Source: JAHIKV01 sp965195225
GTDB lineage: Bacteria; Planctomycetota; Planctomycetia; Pirellulales; Thermoguttaceae
Length of the DNA: 64,000 bases
NCBI GenBank assembly: GCA_965195225.1
Contig: CBDAFL010000050.1
Location: forward strand, 37,055-101,054
Reading direction: 5' to 3'
Positions 56,271 to 64,000 of this stretch are shown piece after piece; position 1 is the stretch's first letter; every line of letters starts with the position of its first letter. The notes beneath the pieces were generated by a model. It made no database searches. It was not told the DNA's origin and saw only the letters and a program-made list of their open reading frames with translations. Made by a program: the position numbers and the translations under genes.

Positions 56271-58430
56271 TCATTTCGCCGAAACGGATTGCACAAGTAT
56301 GCCTCCCTGACGGTCTGGTGACGGACTACTACTGCCGTTGGTTTTCTTTTCTTCCGGTTCCTGTTTTGGGGCAGGTTTATCCTCGGCCTTCTTTTCCTCG
56401 GCGGCCTTCTTCCCCTCGGCAGCCTTCTTCTCGGCGGCGGCTTTTTCCTCGGCGGCCTTCTTTTCCTCAGCAGCCTTTTCAGCAGCAGCCTTTTCCTCGG
56501 CAGCCTTCTTCTCGGCGGCGGCCTTTTCCTCGGTGGCCTTCTTCTCGGCAGCAGCCTTCTTCTCGGCAGCGGCTTTTTCCTCGGCGGCCTTCTTCTCCTC
56601 GGCGGCCTTCTTCTCGGCGGCGGCCTTTTCAGCAGCAGCTTTTTCCTCGGCAGCCTTCTTCTCAGCAGCAGCCTTTTCCTCAGCCGCCTTCTTCTCAGCG
56701 GCTTTCTTTTCCTCGACGGCCTTCTTCTCGGCGGCGGCCTTTTTGGCAGCAGCCTTCTTCGCGGCGGCGGCCTTTTGTGCCGCCTTGAACAAAGCGGGCG
56801 AGAGCCGGCCGGACATCAATTCGTACATCGGCGCGATCAACACGTCGGTCGGGAGACAATACGTCTCCGTCCGGCCGGCGTGCGCAATGTTCACTCCGAC
56901 CACTCTTCCGCTAAGGTCGATCACCGGTCCGCCGCAATCGACTGGCTTTATCACGGTGTCGTGCTGCAAGACGGCGGGGAAATTGTCGGACCGCTTGCTC
57001 ACTCCAACGCCCATGCTGTTCATCATTTGTTGTTTTTTCAGCGCAGGGGTGGAAAGTCTCCCCAGTTTGACGGGGATCTTCAGTATCTTTCCGTCGCGTT
57101 TGACGGTCAGTTCAATTGTTGTTCCGGGCGGGTGCCGCCGCACCAGATTGCGTACTTCGGCGCTGTTGGCGACGGCTTTTTTGTTTATGTGTGTGATGAC
57201 GTCGTTGGACTTTAGGCCCACTTTTTCCGCCGGGCTTTTGGGGATAACTTTCACGACATGGGCCGCTCCGTCCTTATCGCCGAGCTGGATGCCAATCACT
57301 CCGCCGATGGGTGGGATCGCGCGGCGGGGAACGCTAACCACCCCCACGGCCAACGGATCGTCGCCCATCCCCGCCGAGACCAGCCATTGCCCCACTTCCG
57401 CCTTGCCGGTCTTCCAAGGGATTATCGGCAGATCGAGCGCGTCGATCTTCAGCATCGCCAGATCGAACCGCGGGTGGGTACCAACGATGCGGGCTTCCAG
57501 ATCGCGGCCGTCGCTGAGCCGGCAGACGACCTTGCCCTTCAACTCGCTGGCCTTGGTCAACACCCAGCCATCGGGGCCGACGATTGTTCCCAGCGCCGCG
57601 TCCTTGCCGTCGCACTTGATACGCACCACGCACTTGTTTGCGGCCTTAACTATCTGGCGGAAGGGTTTTTTCACGTCCGCGTCGCCGCGGCTCGGCAGGT
57701 CGGTCTTCCAGGAGTCGCCTTTCAGCAACCGGTCCCAGCACTCGCGGAAGAGATTGATCGGGGCATGTAGATTCACGTCGGCCGGCCCGGCAATGCGGCT
57801 GTTGATACCGATAATCTTTCCGTCCAGATCGAACAACGGCCCGCCCGAGTCGCCGCCGACCAGCGGGCAGTCGGTGCGGATGACGCGTTCGGTAATTTCC
57901 AACACGCGGCCGACGCGAACCACCGGCGGGCGTCCGGGCCGATACCCCAGCGGATGGCCGAAGGCCACGCACCACGCGCCCGGCTTCACGGTGTCGGAAT
58001 CTCCTTTCGGCGCGACCGGCCACTTACCCGCGTCGGTAATCTTCATTAGCCCGACGTCGGTCGGCATGGACATACCCAAGGTCTTGCCCTTGGCGGTTTT
58101 GCCGTCGTGAAAGATGAAAGTGACCTTTTGTCCGGGTTTGCGGACCACGTGTCCGGCAGTCATCACTATTCCGTCCTCGCTGACGATGACTCCGCTACCC
58201 GAGGCGCCGCCGACCCGGATGCCCACCACCGCCGGCAAGACCTTTGCCACCATCGCCTTGACCCGCGTTTCCATGGCCTTGTATCCGGCAAGGTCCTTTG
58301 GCGCTTTGATGATGGCCTTGTCTTGGGCCAGGAGGATTTGACCGGAACACAACCCCAGCACCAGGACGGCCGTCACGACGAGGAGTTGAGTTGGAAGTTT
58401 CGGGAATCTCATTGCGGCACCATGCTTCAT
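56271..58430 (-). CDS. Secreted PDZ serine protease with Ala/Lys/Glu helical tail
   Basis: 719 residues from ATG 58430 (ATG 58412 is the other candidate, immediately before the signal peptide MRFPKLPTQLLVVTAVLVLG). Trypsin-like domain 1: His94 in MTAGHVV, Asp125 in TDVGLMKI, Ser195 in GGDSGGPLF, complete triad. From about 265 a second trypsin-like domain (KCVVRIKCDGKDAALGTIVG) without the catalytic set: the Ser motif reads VDCGGPVID. A PDZ domain (about 370-450: VIPKSPAEKVGLKSNDVITH) lies inside it. Residues about 535-690 are nearly pure Ala, Lys, Glu, a long single alpha-helix. Active protease in the first half likely, DegP-like. Confidence 0.85.
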   Translation of the reverse strand: MKHGAAMRFPKLPTQLLVVTAVLVLGLCSGQILLAQDKAIIKAPKDLAGYKAMETRVKAMVAKVLPAVVGIRVGGASGSGVIVSEDGIVMTAGHVVRKPGQKVTFIFHDGKTAKGKTLGMSMPTDVGLMKITDAGKWPVAPKGDSDTVKPGAWCVAFGHPLGYRPGRPPVVRVGRVLEITERVIRTDCPLVGGDSGGPLFDLDGKIIGINSRIAGPADVNLHAPINLFRECWDRLLKGDSWKTDLPSRGDADVKKPFRQIVKAANKCVVRIKCDGKDAALGTIVGPDGWVLTKASELKGKVVCRLSDGRDLEARIVGTHPRFDLAMLKIDALDLPIIPWKTGKAEVGQWLVSAGMGDDPLAVGVVSVPRRAIPPIGGVIGIQLGDKDGAAHVVKVIPKSPAEKVGLKSNDVITHINKKAVANSAEVRNLVRRHPPGTTIELTVKRDGKILKIPVKLGRLSTPALKKQQMMNSMGVGVSKRSDNFPAVLQHDTVIKPVDCGGPVIDLSGRVVGVNIAHAGRTETYCLPTDVLIAPMYELMSGRLSPALFKAAQKAAAAKKAAAKKAAAEKKAVEEKKAAEKKAAEEKAAAEKKAAEEKAAAEKAAAEKKAAEEKKAAEEKAAAEKKAAAEKKATEEKAAAEKKAAEEKAAAEKAAEEKKAAEEKAAAEKKAAEGKKAAEEKKAEDKPAPKQEPEEKKTNGSSSPSPDRQGGILVQSVSAK

Positions 58431-58638
58431 GGGGGGTAGCCCGGGAAGGTTACGCCGGCAATAACGCTCTTGCCAGCAAACGTTTAGTATGTTTCAAGTC
58501 CCCATGAATTGCAAGCGCGCGACCCCTATCCGCGAGGAGGTTCCCCGTTTAACATCGGTGAGAGGATTTCGTTTGGCGGCTGCTAAACATTCCATTGTCC
58601 CCCGTCCCCGACAATCGACGGCAAATTGCATTCAACTG

Positions 58639-60651
58639 ATGGACTTGAACCCCGCCCAGTATGATGCCGTCCAGACGCTTTCCGGGCCGATGTTGGTTTT
58701 GGCCGGCGCGGGCACGGGAAAGACCCGCGTGGTGACATACCGCATCGCCGAACTGATCCGCAACCGCGTCCCGCCCGCTCGGATACTGGCCGTTACCTTC
58801 ACCAACAAAGCCGCCAACGAGATGCAAGAACGGGCAGCCGCCTTGTTGGGAAAGAGACTCAAGCAGCGGCCGGAAATCTCGACCTTCCACTCGCTCTGCG
58901 TCCGCATTCTCCGCCGCAATATCCGGCGGTTGGGATATCCGGAAAACTTCGCCATCTACGATCGGGGCGACCAGGAGGGCGTGGCCCGAGCCGCTTTGCG
59001 CGAGATCAAGGTGGCCGAAGGAATGATCCGCCCCGGCGACTTGCTCTATTTCATCGGCCGGTGGAAATCGGCTTCGGTCCGGCCCGAGCAGGCGGCCGCA
59101 TCGGCGCAAACCGACAAGGAGCATCTCGCCTCGGTCGCATACCGCCGATATCAAAACGCGCTGAAGGCCGCCGGCGCGTTGGACTTTGACGACCTGCTGC
59201 TTTGCACCGAGGAACTTTTTGCGAAGCACACGGCCGCTCGACGCGAGGAGGCCGGACGATTCGACCACCTGCTGGTGGACGAGTATCAGGACACCAACGC
59301 CAGTCAGTATCGGATCGTCAAGGCCCTGGCGGCCGGGCACCAAAATCTGTGCGTCGTCGGCGACGACGACCAGTCGATCTACGGCTGGCGGGGCGCCGAA
59401 GTGGCCCACATCCTCCGATTCAAGACCGACTGGCCCAAGGCCAAGGTCGTCCGGCTAGAAGTCAACTACCGCTCGACTCGCGAAATTCTCGCCTGGGCAA
59501 ACCGCCTGATCGCCTTCAATAAACTACGGCACGCGAAGGTATTGCAGGCGACGTGCCGCGGCGAACCGCCTCGTATCCTGCAACTCGAAGACGAGATAAC
59601 CGAGGCTCGAACCGTCGTCGGAGAAATCGCCCTGCGGATTGCCGAAAAGAAACGCAAACCCAAGGACTTCGCCATCCTCTGTCGGACCAACGAGCAGCCA
59701 AGGGCCTTTGAGATGGAACTTCGCCGGAAAAATATCCCTTATATCCTCATGGGCGGGATGTCCTTCTACGACCGCAAGGAAGTCCGCGACGTGTTGGCCT
59801 ATCTGAAAGTGCTGGCCAATCCGGCCGACGAGTCGTCGCTGTTGCGGATTATCAACACACCGCCACGCGGAATCGGACAGACCACCGTAAAGCGGCTGAT
59901 GGAAGAGGCGATCCAGAGCGGCAAGCCGCTGTGGAAGATTCTGCCCCGAGCGGGCAAACAGAACGGACTCTCGGACGCCGCCAAACAGGCGATCGAACGC
60001 TTCCACTCGTTGATCGAACGTTTTCGACGGTGGATGACCGAGCAATCGCCCCGGCTGTCTGAAGTAGTCAAGACGTTGCTGACGGAAATCTCTTACAAGG
60101 AAGAACTAGCCCGATTGTACCCGAACGTGAACGATCGGGACGCCCGCTGGGCGTCGGTCGAAGAGTTGGTCAACGCCGTGGCCGCGTCGGACTCGCGAAA
60201 AAGCTCGCAAAAAAGACTCCCGCCCCCTTTGTCGGCATTGGTTGCTTTTCTACAGGAGGTGGCTCTGACCGGCAACGAAGCCGACCGGGACAAGGAATCG
60301 AAGTTGCAGCGGAACGCCGTGGCGCTGATGACCCTCCACGCGGCCAAGGGATTGGAGTTTCGGGAAGTGTACATGGTCGGCATGGAAGAGGGCACGTTGC
60401 CGCACCATCGGTCCGTTGCGGCCGACGGCGCGGAGGTCGATGAGGAGCGGCGTTTGTGCTACGTGGGCGTGACCCGCGCCCAACGCCGATTGACGCTGAC
60501 CTTGGCGCTGAACCGACGTAAGTGGGGCAAGGCCCGACCCACGCATTGCAGCCGTTTCCTCTACGAATTGACCGGGAAGGCCGAAAACCCGAACTATCCG
60601 ACACCCAAGAAAGCCCACGGACGCCCGAAGCGGAAAAAAACGCCCGGCTAA
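58639..60651 (+). CDS. UvrD/Rep/PcrA-type superfamily 1 helicase
   Basis: 670 residues from ATG 58639 (MDLNPAQYDAVQ), which is where the family begins; upstream sequence to 58489 is open but unrelated. Motif I: LVLAGAGTGKTRVVTYRIAE. Motif Ia: AVTFTNKAANEMQER. Motif II: LLVDEYQDTN. Motif III: VVGDDDQSIYGWRGA. Motif IV: LEVNYRS. Motif V: LMTLHAAKGLEFREVYMVGM EEGTLPH. Motif VI: EERRLCYVGVTRAQ. A complete 3'-5' DNA helicase for repair or replication. The TAA stop lies in CTAAATAGC, the end of the palindromic family. Confidence 0.95.
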   Translation: MDLNPAQYDAVQTLSGPMLVLAGAGTGKTRVVTYRIAELIRNRVPPARILAVTFTNKAANEMQERAAALLGKRLKQRPEISTFHSLCVRILRRNIRRLGYPENFAIYDRGDQEGVARAALREIKVAEGMIRPGDLLYFIGRWKSASVRPEQAAASAQTDKEHLASVAYRRYQNALKAAGALDFDDLLLCTEELFAKHTAARREEAGRFDHLLVDEYQDTNASQYRIVKALAAGHQNLCVVGDDDQSIYGWRGAEVAHILRFKTDWPKAKVVRLEVNYRSTREILAWANRLIAFNKLRHAKVLQATCRGEPPRILQLEDEITEARTVVGEIALRIAEKKRKPKDFAILCRTNEQPRAFEMELRRKNIPYILMGGMSFYDRKEVRDVLAYLKVLANPADESSLLRIINTPPRGIGQTTVKRLMEEAIQSGKPLWKILPRAGKQNGLSDAAKQAIERFHSLIERFRRWMTEQSPRLSEVVKTLLTEISYKEELARLYPNVNDRDARWASVEELVNAVAASDSRKSSQKRLPPPLSALVAFLQEVALTGNEADRDKESKLQRNAVALMTLHAAKGLEFREVYMVGMEEGTLPHHRSVAADGAEVDEERRLCYVGVTRAQRRLTLTLALNRRKWGKARPTHCSRFLYELTGKAENPNYPTPKKAHGRPKRKKTPG

Positions 60652-60905
60652 ATAGCCAACTGGCCGCTGAAACGGCCAGCCCTCTTCACTATCCACTACC
60701 CACTATCCACTATCCCCCCCCTCGGCAGGATCAATTTCCTCGAATATCCGGTAGCCTTCGTGTTGTTTCATTGACGCCACCATCCGGCCCAGGTAATATG
60801 GGGGAGTATTGCAGACCGCACTCAGGGAGTTGAGTAACCGGTCGGGTGACGACTGTTTCCGTTGCCGGAAGTGGTCGCTCTTTCTATTTCCAAAGGACTG
60901 CCGCA
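60652..60905. other. Intergenic region with short repeat string
   Basis: It starts with the sequence CTAAATAGCC (overlapping the helicase stop) and contains CTGGCCGCTGAAACGGCCAG, a hairpin. Then TATCCACTACCCACTATCCA, the complement of the AGTGG units near 20040. Confidence 0.5.
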
Positions 60906-63900
60906 ATGTCATCCGCTCGCCGTTCGCTTTTCGGACCGCTTCGTCGTTTGGGTTCTTCTGAGTCATCGAAGGGAAGAAATCTCCGCCGATCAATCGGTCG
61001 AGATTCCCGCTCCCGCCGACTGCATATCGAGCCGCTGGAAGACCGCACGCTGCTGTCGGTCGGCGTTTCTGGTAATGCCAATATTGATTCGATTCCGTTC
61101 GCCAACCTCGAACCAGATGTCTTCGTAACGCAATCCAATCTCGTTGTATCCGAGATCGATAATTTTCAGTTCGAGAGAGTAGAGTATCTCGATACGGACC
61201 AGCCCGAGGGCACTTTGGCCGGTGAGTTTTCGGCAACCGATTCACAGGGATCGACTTTGCAGTATTCATTGGTTTCCGGCGACAGCGACGATGACAACGA
61301 CTGCTTTTACATCGAAGGCAATCAACTGAAAACCACCTCTCAGTTCAATTATGCCGGGAAGTATTCATATAAAATTCGTGTGCGGGCAACAAACGAGTAT
61401 GAGCCATGGGAGGAAAGAAGTTTTATCGTCTATGCGACCGACGTTACTCAGCCCAAGGTGACGATTAACGTGGCCGACGGCCAAGATGATCCGACAACCG
61501 AGTCGCCCATACGTTTTGGGGTTGTTTTTAGCGAACCGGTCACAGGTTTTACCGCCGAGGATGTCGTCGTAACCAGCACCGCACCGGGTGTTTTGGAAGT
61601 AACAATCGACGACTTCAGGCTTAGCGGAAGTTATGACAAAATGCATTATGATGTATACGTTAGGGGCATGATCGGCCCCGGGGCCGTAACGGCGAGCATC
61701 CCGGCCGGCGTGGTTGAAGACTATTATCGCGATCTGCTGAACCTTGCTTCCACCAGCACGGACAACAGCATCGACTATGTCCCCTCCGGGTTGTTCATTG
61801 ACATCGGCTCGCTGGGGTTGGCGCCCGCGGGTTGGGGGGCGTCAGTCTGGGGAGACTACGACAACGATGGTTTGCTCGATGTAGTGATCACCGGTAGTTA
61901 CATCGCCAAAGTTTACCATAATGAGGGCGATGGCTCATTTCGTGAGATATCAACAGACCTCACTCCTGTAATGGGTGCCGCTGTGGCTTGGGGAGATTAC
62001 GACAATGACGGCCTGCTCGATATCCTGCTGTCCGGAACATCCTTTGATGCCACATATCCTGGCTACTTTAAAAAGATTACGAAGATATATCACAACGAAG
62101 GCAACGATGTTTTTCAAGAAGTAACAACCAACTTGCCCGGCGTCGATTTTGGTTCGTTGGCTTGGGGCGACTACGATAATGACGGGTGGCTCGATATTCT
62201 CGTAGCCGGTACAGCCCTGGTCGATGGCCGGAACACAGAAATCCTAAAGGTGTTCCGCAACGTAGAAGGCGAGTTCAACGAAGTTGCTACCGGAATAACG
62301 GAAGAACATGTTACCGCAGCCTCTTGGGGCGACTACGATAACGACGGTTTTCTTGATCTTCTACTGGAGACATACGACTCAAATCCCTGGGTCAATAATG
62401 TAAAGCTGTATCACAACAACGGCAACGACGGGTTTTTCAATGTCTCCGACAATCTCGGCTTGACGGAGTTTGAAACAACCTCGCCCGCCTGGGGAGACTT
62501 CGACAACGACGGACTGCTCGACGTCCTACTGTCCAGAGAAGTGGATGACGAGTGGGAAACCGTTATCTGCCGCAACAATGGCGACGAAACTTTTAGTGTT
62601 GTTTCCACCGGGTTGCCCGCGGCGGGTCAGGCAAACATGGCTTGGGGCGACTACGACAAGGACGGGCTGCTCGACATCCTGGTAAACGCCATGGACGGCG
62701 TCAAGGTTTATCACAACGAAGGCGACGGCACGTTCATCGACGTTGACGTCAACCTGCCCGGCACTTACGACGGCTCCGCTCAATGGGGAGATTACGACGG
62801 CGACGGTCGGCTCGATATGTTGCTTAGCGGATTCGATAACAGGCTCGAGCCGTATACGAGAATTTACTACAACAACACTATCACGGAAACGCCACTTCTA
62901 AATGCCGTGGCGCTGAATGCCGTGGCGCTGAATGCCGTGGCAATGAGGAGTTTCTCGCCTGCCACCGTCGAAATTGAAGCAAACGCTCCCCCTTCCGCGC
63001 CGACGAATCTGACCGCGCAACAGTACTCGACGAATTCGGTAGTGCTCTCCTTCGACGCCGCGGCCGACGCCGAGACCCCGACAGGCGGACTGAACTACGC
63101 GATTCGCGTCGGAACCACTCCCGGCGGCTGCGACGTCGTCAGCCCAATGGCCGATGTCGATGGAACCAGACGAGTCGCCCAACGCGGCATGATTCAAGGA
63201 ACGAGTTGGACCCTGGAAAGTCTTACTCCGGGCGAGACCTACTACTGGAGCGTCCAGGCGATAGATACCGCACTGGCCGGCTCGTCATTCGCCGCTGAAG
63301 GAACTTTTTTGCCGACCACGCAGAACCATGAGATTACCGACGTGGTGGTCGCCGAGGCGGGAGCCGCCAACAAAAACGGCATCCTGGAGTCGAACGAAAA
63401 ACTCCTCGTCACCTGGGCCGTCAGTGGCGTCGAATACGCGCCAATTGTTCAACTCACGGTCGACGGCCAGCCGGTTCCCACAATCTATGGGCCCTACATG
63501 TCCCAGGGCGGCGCGTATATGTACGCCGGAGTGTTCGGCCCGCTCAATGCCGGCACGCACTTTTATACGATCCATTCTCTGACCGACAACGGTGATCCAG
63601 CAACATGCAACGGCACATTCAACGTGGCGACGGCCCCGGTACTTGAACCGAAGATATCAAACGTCGTCGTCGCCGAGGCGGGAACCGTGAGAAACGGTAC
63701 GCTTGAATCGAACGAAAAACTCGTCGTCACCTGGTCCGCGACCAGCGACGATGGGATCGCCTCGAAATCGTTGACCGTGGACGGCCAAGCCGTCTCGACG
63801 ATCTACGGCCCATACGGCGACAACTACGCCGGCGTTTTCGGACCGCTGGCAGCCGGAACCCACAATTACACGATTACCGTTACCGACAACAACGGTGCGG

Positions 63901-64000
63901 TGTCCAGCCAGACGGGAACATTTTCCGTAACGGCTGCGGCCGCCGTCGGACCGACGATCTCTAACGTCGTCGTCGCCGAGGCGGGAACCGTGAGAAACGG
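60906..64000 (+). CDS. Giant exported FG-GAP/Ig-like surface protein, 3' end outside window
   Basis: Open from ATG 60906 to the last base, 1031 residues seen. The N-terminus is basic and has LHIEPLEDRTLLS (residues about 45-57), the planctomycetal LExR-type export motif. Then: a cadherin-like part (about 90-180: SATDSQGSTLQYSLVSGDSD), an Ig-like part (about 185-290: FSEPVTGFTAEDVVVTS), seven FG-GAP/VCBS units with WGDYDNDGLLD (about 315-640, propeller binding calcium through Asp/Asn), a fibronectin III domain (about 695-795), and at least three Ig-like repeats beginning ISNVVVAEAG, each about 100 residues. Cell surface or secreted adhesin-like protein. Confidence 0.9.
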   Translation, partial: MSSARRSLFGPLRRLGSSESSKGRNLRRSIGRDSRSRRLHIEPLEDRTLLSVGVSGNANIDSIPFANLEPDVFVTQSNLVVSEIDNFQFERVEYLDTDQPEGTLAGEFSATDSQGSTLQYSLVSGDSDDDNDCFYIEGNQLKTTSQFNYAGKYSYKIRVRATNEYEPWEERSFIVYATDVTQPKVTINVADGQDDPTTESPIRFGVVFSEPVTGFTAEDVVVTSTAPGVLEVTIDDFRLSGSYDKMHYDVYVRGMIGPGAVTASIPAGVVEDYYRDLLNLASTSTDNSIDYVPSGLFIDIGSLGLAPAGWGASVWGDYDNDGLLDVVITGSYIAKVYHNEGDGSFREISTDLTPVMGAAVAWGDYDNDGLLDILLSGTSFDATYPGYFKKITKIYHNEGNDVFQEVTTNLPGVDFGSLAWGDYDNDGWLDILVAGTALVDGRNTEILKVFRNVEGEFNEVATGITEEHVTAASWGDYDNDGFLDLLLETYDSNPWVNNVKLYHNNGNDGFFNVSDNLGLTEFETTSPAWGDFDNDGLLDVLLSREVDDEWETVICRNNGDETFSVVSTGLPAAGQANMAWGDYDKDGLLDILVNAMDGVKVYHNEGDGTFIDVDVNLPGTYDGSAQWGDYDGDGRLDMLLSGFDNRLEPYTRIYYNNTITETPLLNAVALNAVALNAVAMRSFSPATVEIEANAPPSAPTNLTAQQYSTNSVVLSFDAAADAETPTGGLNYAIRVGTTPGGCDVVSPMADVDGTRRVAQRGMIQGTSWTLESLTPGETYYWSVQAIDTALAGSSFAAEGTFLPTTQNHEITDVVVAEAGAANKNGILESNEKLLVTWAVSGVEYAPIVQLTVDGQPVPTIYGPYMSQGGAYMYAGVFGPLNAGTHFYTIHSLTDNGDPATCNGTFNVATAPVLEPKISNVVVAEAGTVRNGTLESNEKLVVTWSATSDDGIASKSLTVDGQAVSTIYGPYGDNYAGVFGPLAAGTHNYTITVTDNNGAVSSQTGTFSVTAAAAVGPTISNVVVAEAGTVRN
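62901..62942. repeat. 15-bp tandem repeat in the exoprotein gene
   Basis: AATGCCGTGGCGCTG twice and once more without its last bases (AATGCCGTGGCA). It encodes NAVALNAVALNAVAM at the linker between the propeller and the fibronectin domain. Confidence 0.9.
63334..64000. repeat. Long tandem repeat of Ig-like units in the exoprotein
   Basis: Units start at 63334, 63655 and 63957 (spacing 321 and 303 nt). The start of the last two is identical over 38 bases (63660-63697 and 63963-64000, to the window edge); the first is more diverged. Each unit encodes VVVAEAG, then NGxLESNEKL and VTW, then DGQ, IYGPY, AGVFGPL and AGTH. Confidence 0.85.

Noticed and set aside
56338..58110. Rightward frame of 590 codons opposite the protease
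   Set aside because: Its Ala/Phe/Ser monotony is the mirror of the Ala/Lys/Glu tail; the protease motifs are on the other strand.
62901..62942. Short direct repeats as a CRISPR array
   Set aside because: Units are 15 bp, directly adjacent, without spacers, and lie in a coding frame.

Overview
The window looks like a chromosomal segment of a planctomycete, probably near the Pirellulales. The sequence is GC-rich. It carries a DUF1559-type pilin-like protein, a BON-domain exoprotein, an outer-membrane-type protein with DUF6666-like features, a giant FG-GAP exoprotein with the planctomycetal LEDRTLL export motif, an ECF sigma/anti-sigma pair, and many short palindromic intergenic repeats typical of this phylum. 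This placement is inference from gene content. No rRNA or tRNA gene was recognised.

Layout. 1-6.1 kb: a cysteine-rich secreted protein running off the left edge, a 44-residue zinc-ribbon protein, a MATE transporter, aspartate decarboxylase (panD), an MgtC/DUF4010 membrane protein and a DUF1559-like protein. 6.2-13.6 kb: a complete histidine operon behind a clear sigma70-type promoter, led by a TrpR-like (YerC) protein: hisG, hisD, hisC, bifunctional hisB, hisH, a natural hisA-hisF fusion, and hisIE. Most genes overlap by 4-10 nt and all ten steps are covered. 13.6-22 kb: membrane and envelope proteins (HTH-TM protein, OmpA-like lipoprotein, metzincin-like protease, BON protein). 22-28.3 kb: a leftward surface-polysaccharide unit (UDP-sugar dehydrogenase, VanZ-like protein, giant TPR protein). 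29-32.8 kb: a putative restriction/defence pair, a 946-aa adenine methyltransferase and a PD-(D/E)XK nuclease, behind a broken TIR-like fragment. 32.9-37 kb: glgC, a DUF362 protein and a NapH-NapG-like polyferredoxin fusion. 37-41.3 kb: hypothetical genes, a small antitoxin-like protein, hcp with a textbook class II FNR-type promoter, a decayed CRP/FNR regulator next to it, and a DUF3800 gene. 41.4-46 kb: RicT/PSP1, a Minf_1886 protein, a four-helix-bundle (S23) gene flanked by inverted repeats, and a YCF48/PIG-L-like/CBM9-like exoprotein. 46-51 kb: an ECF sigma factor and its partner, a sodium:solute symporter, a URO-D-like protein, and a truncated second copy of the sigma gene. 51-64 kb: a nucleotidyltransferase, a secreted barrel-like protein, an LRR protein, a Tat-exported Gfo/Idh oxidoreductase, a PDZ serine protease with an Ala/Lys/Glu helix tail, a UvrD-like helicase, and the exoprotein that runs off the right edge.

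Most notable: the HisA-HisF fusion with every catalytic Asp kept; the hcp promoter, whose FNR box (TTGAT-N4-ATCAA) is centred at exactly -41.5 from the predicted start, beside a dead CRP/FNR gene; the TIR-fragment/methylase/nuclease locus; the inverted-repeat-bounded S23 gene; a roughly 345-bp direct duplication of half a sigma gene; and two short palindromic element families sharing the end CTAAATAGC, which together with other palindromes sit in stop codons, between genes and once inside a coding frame.
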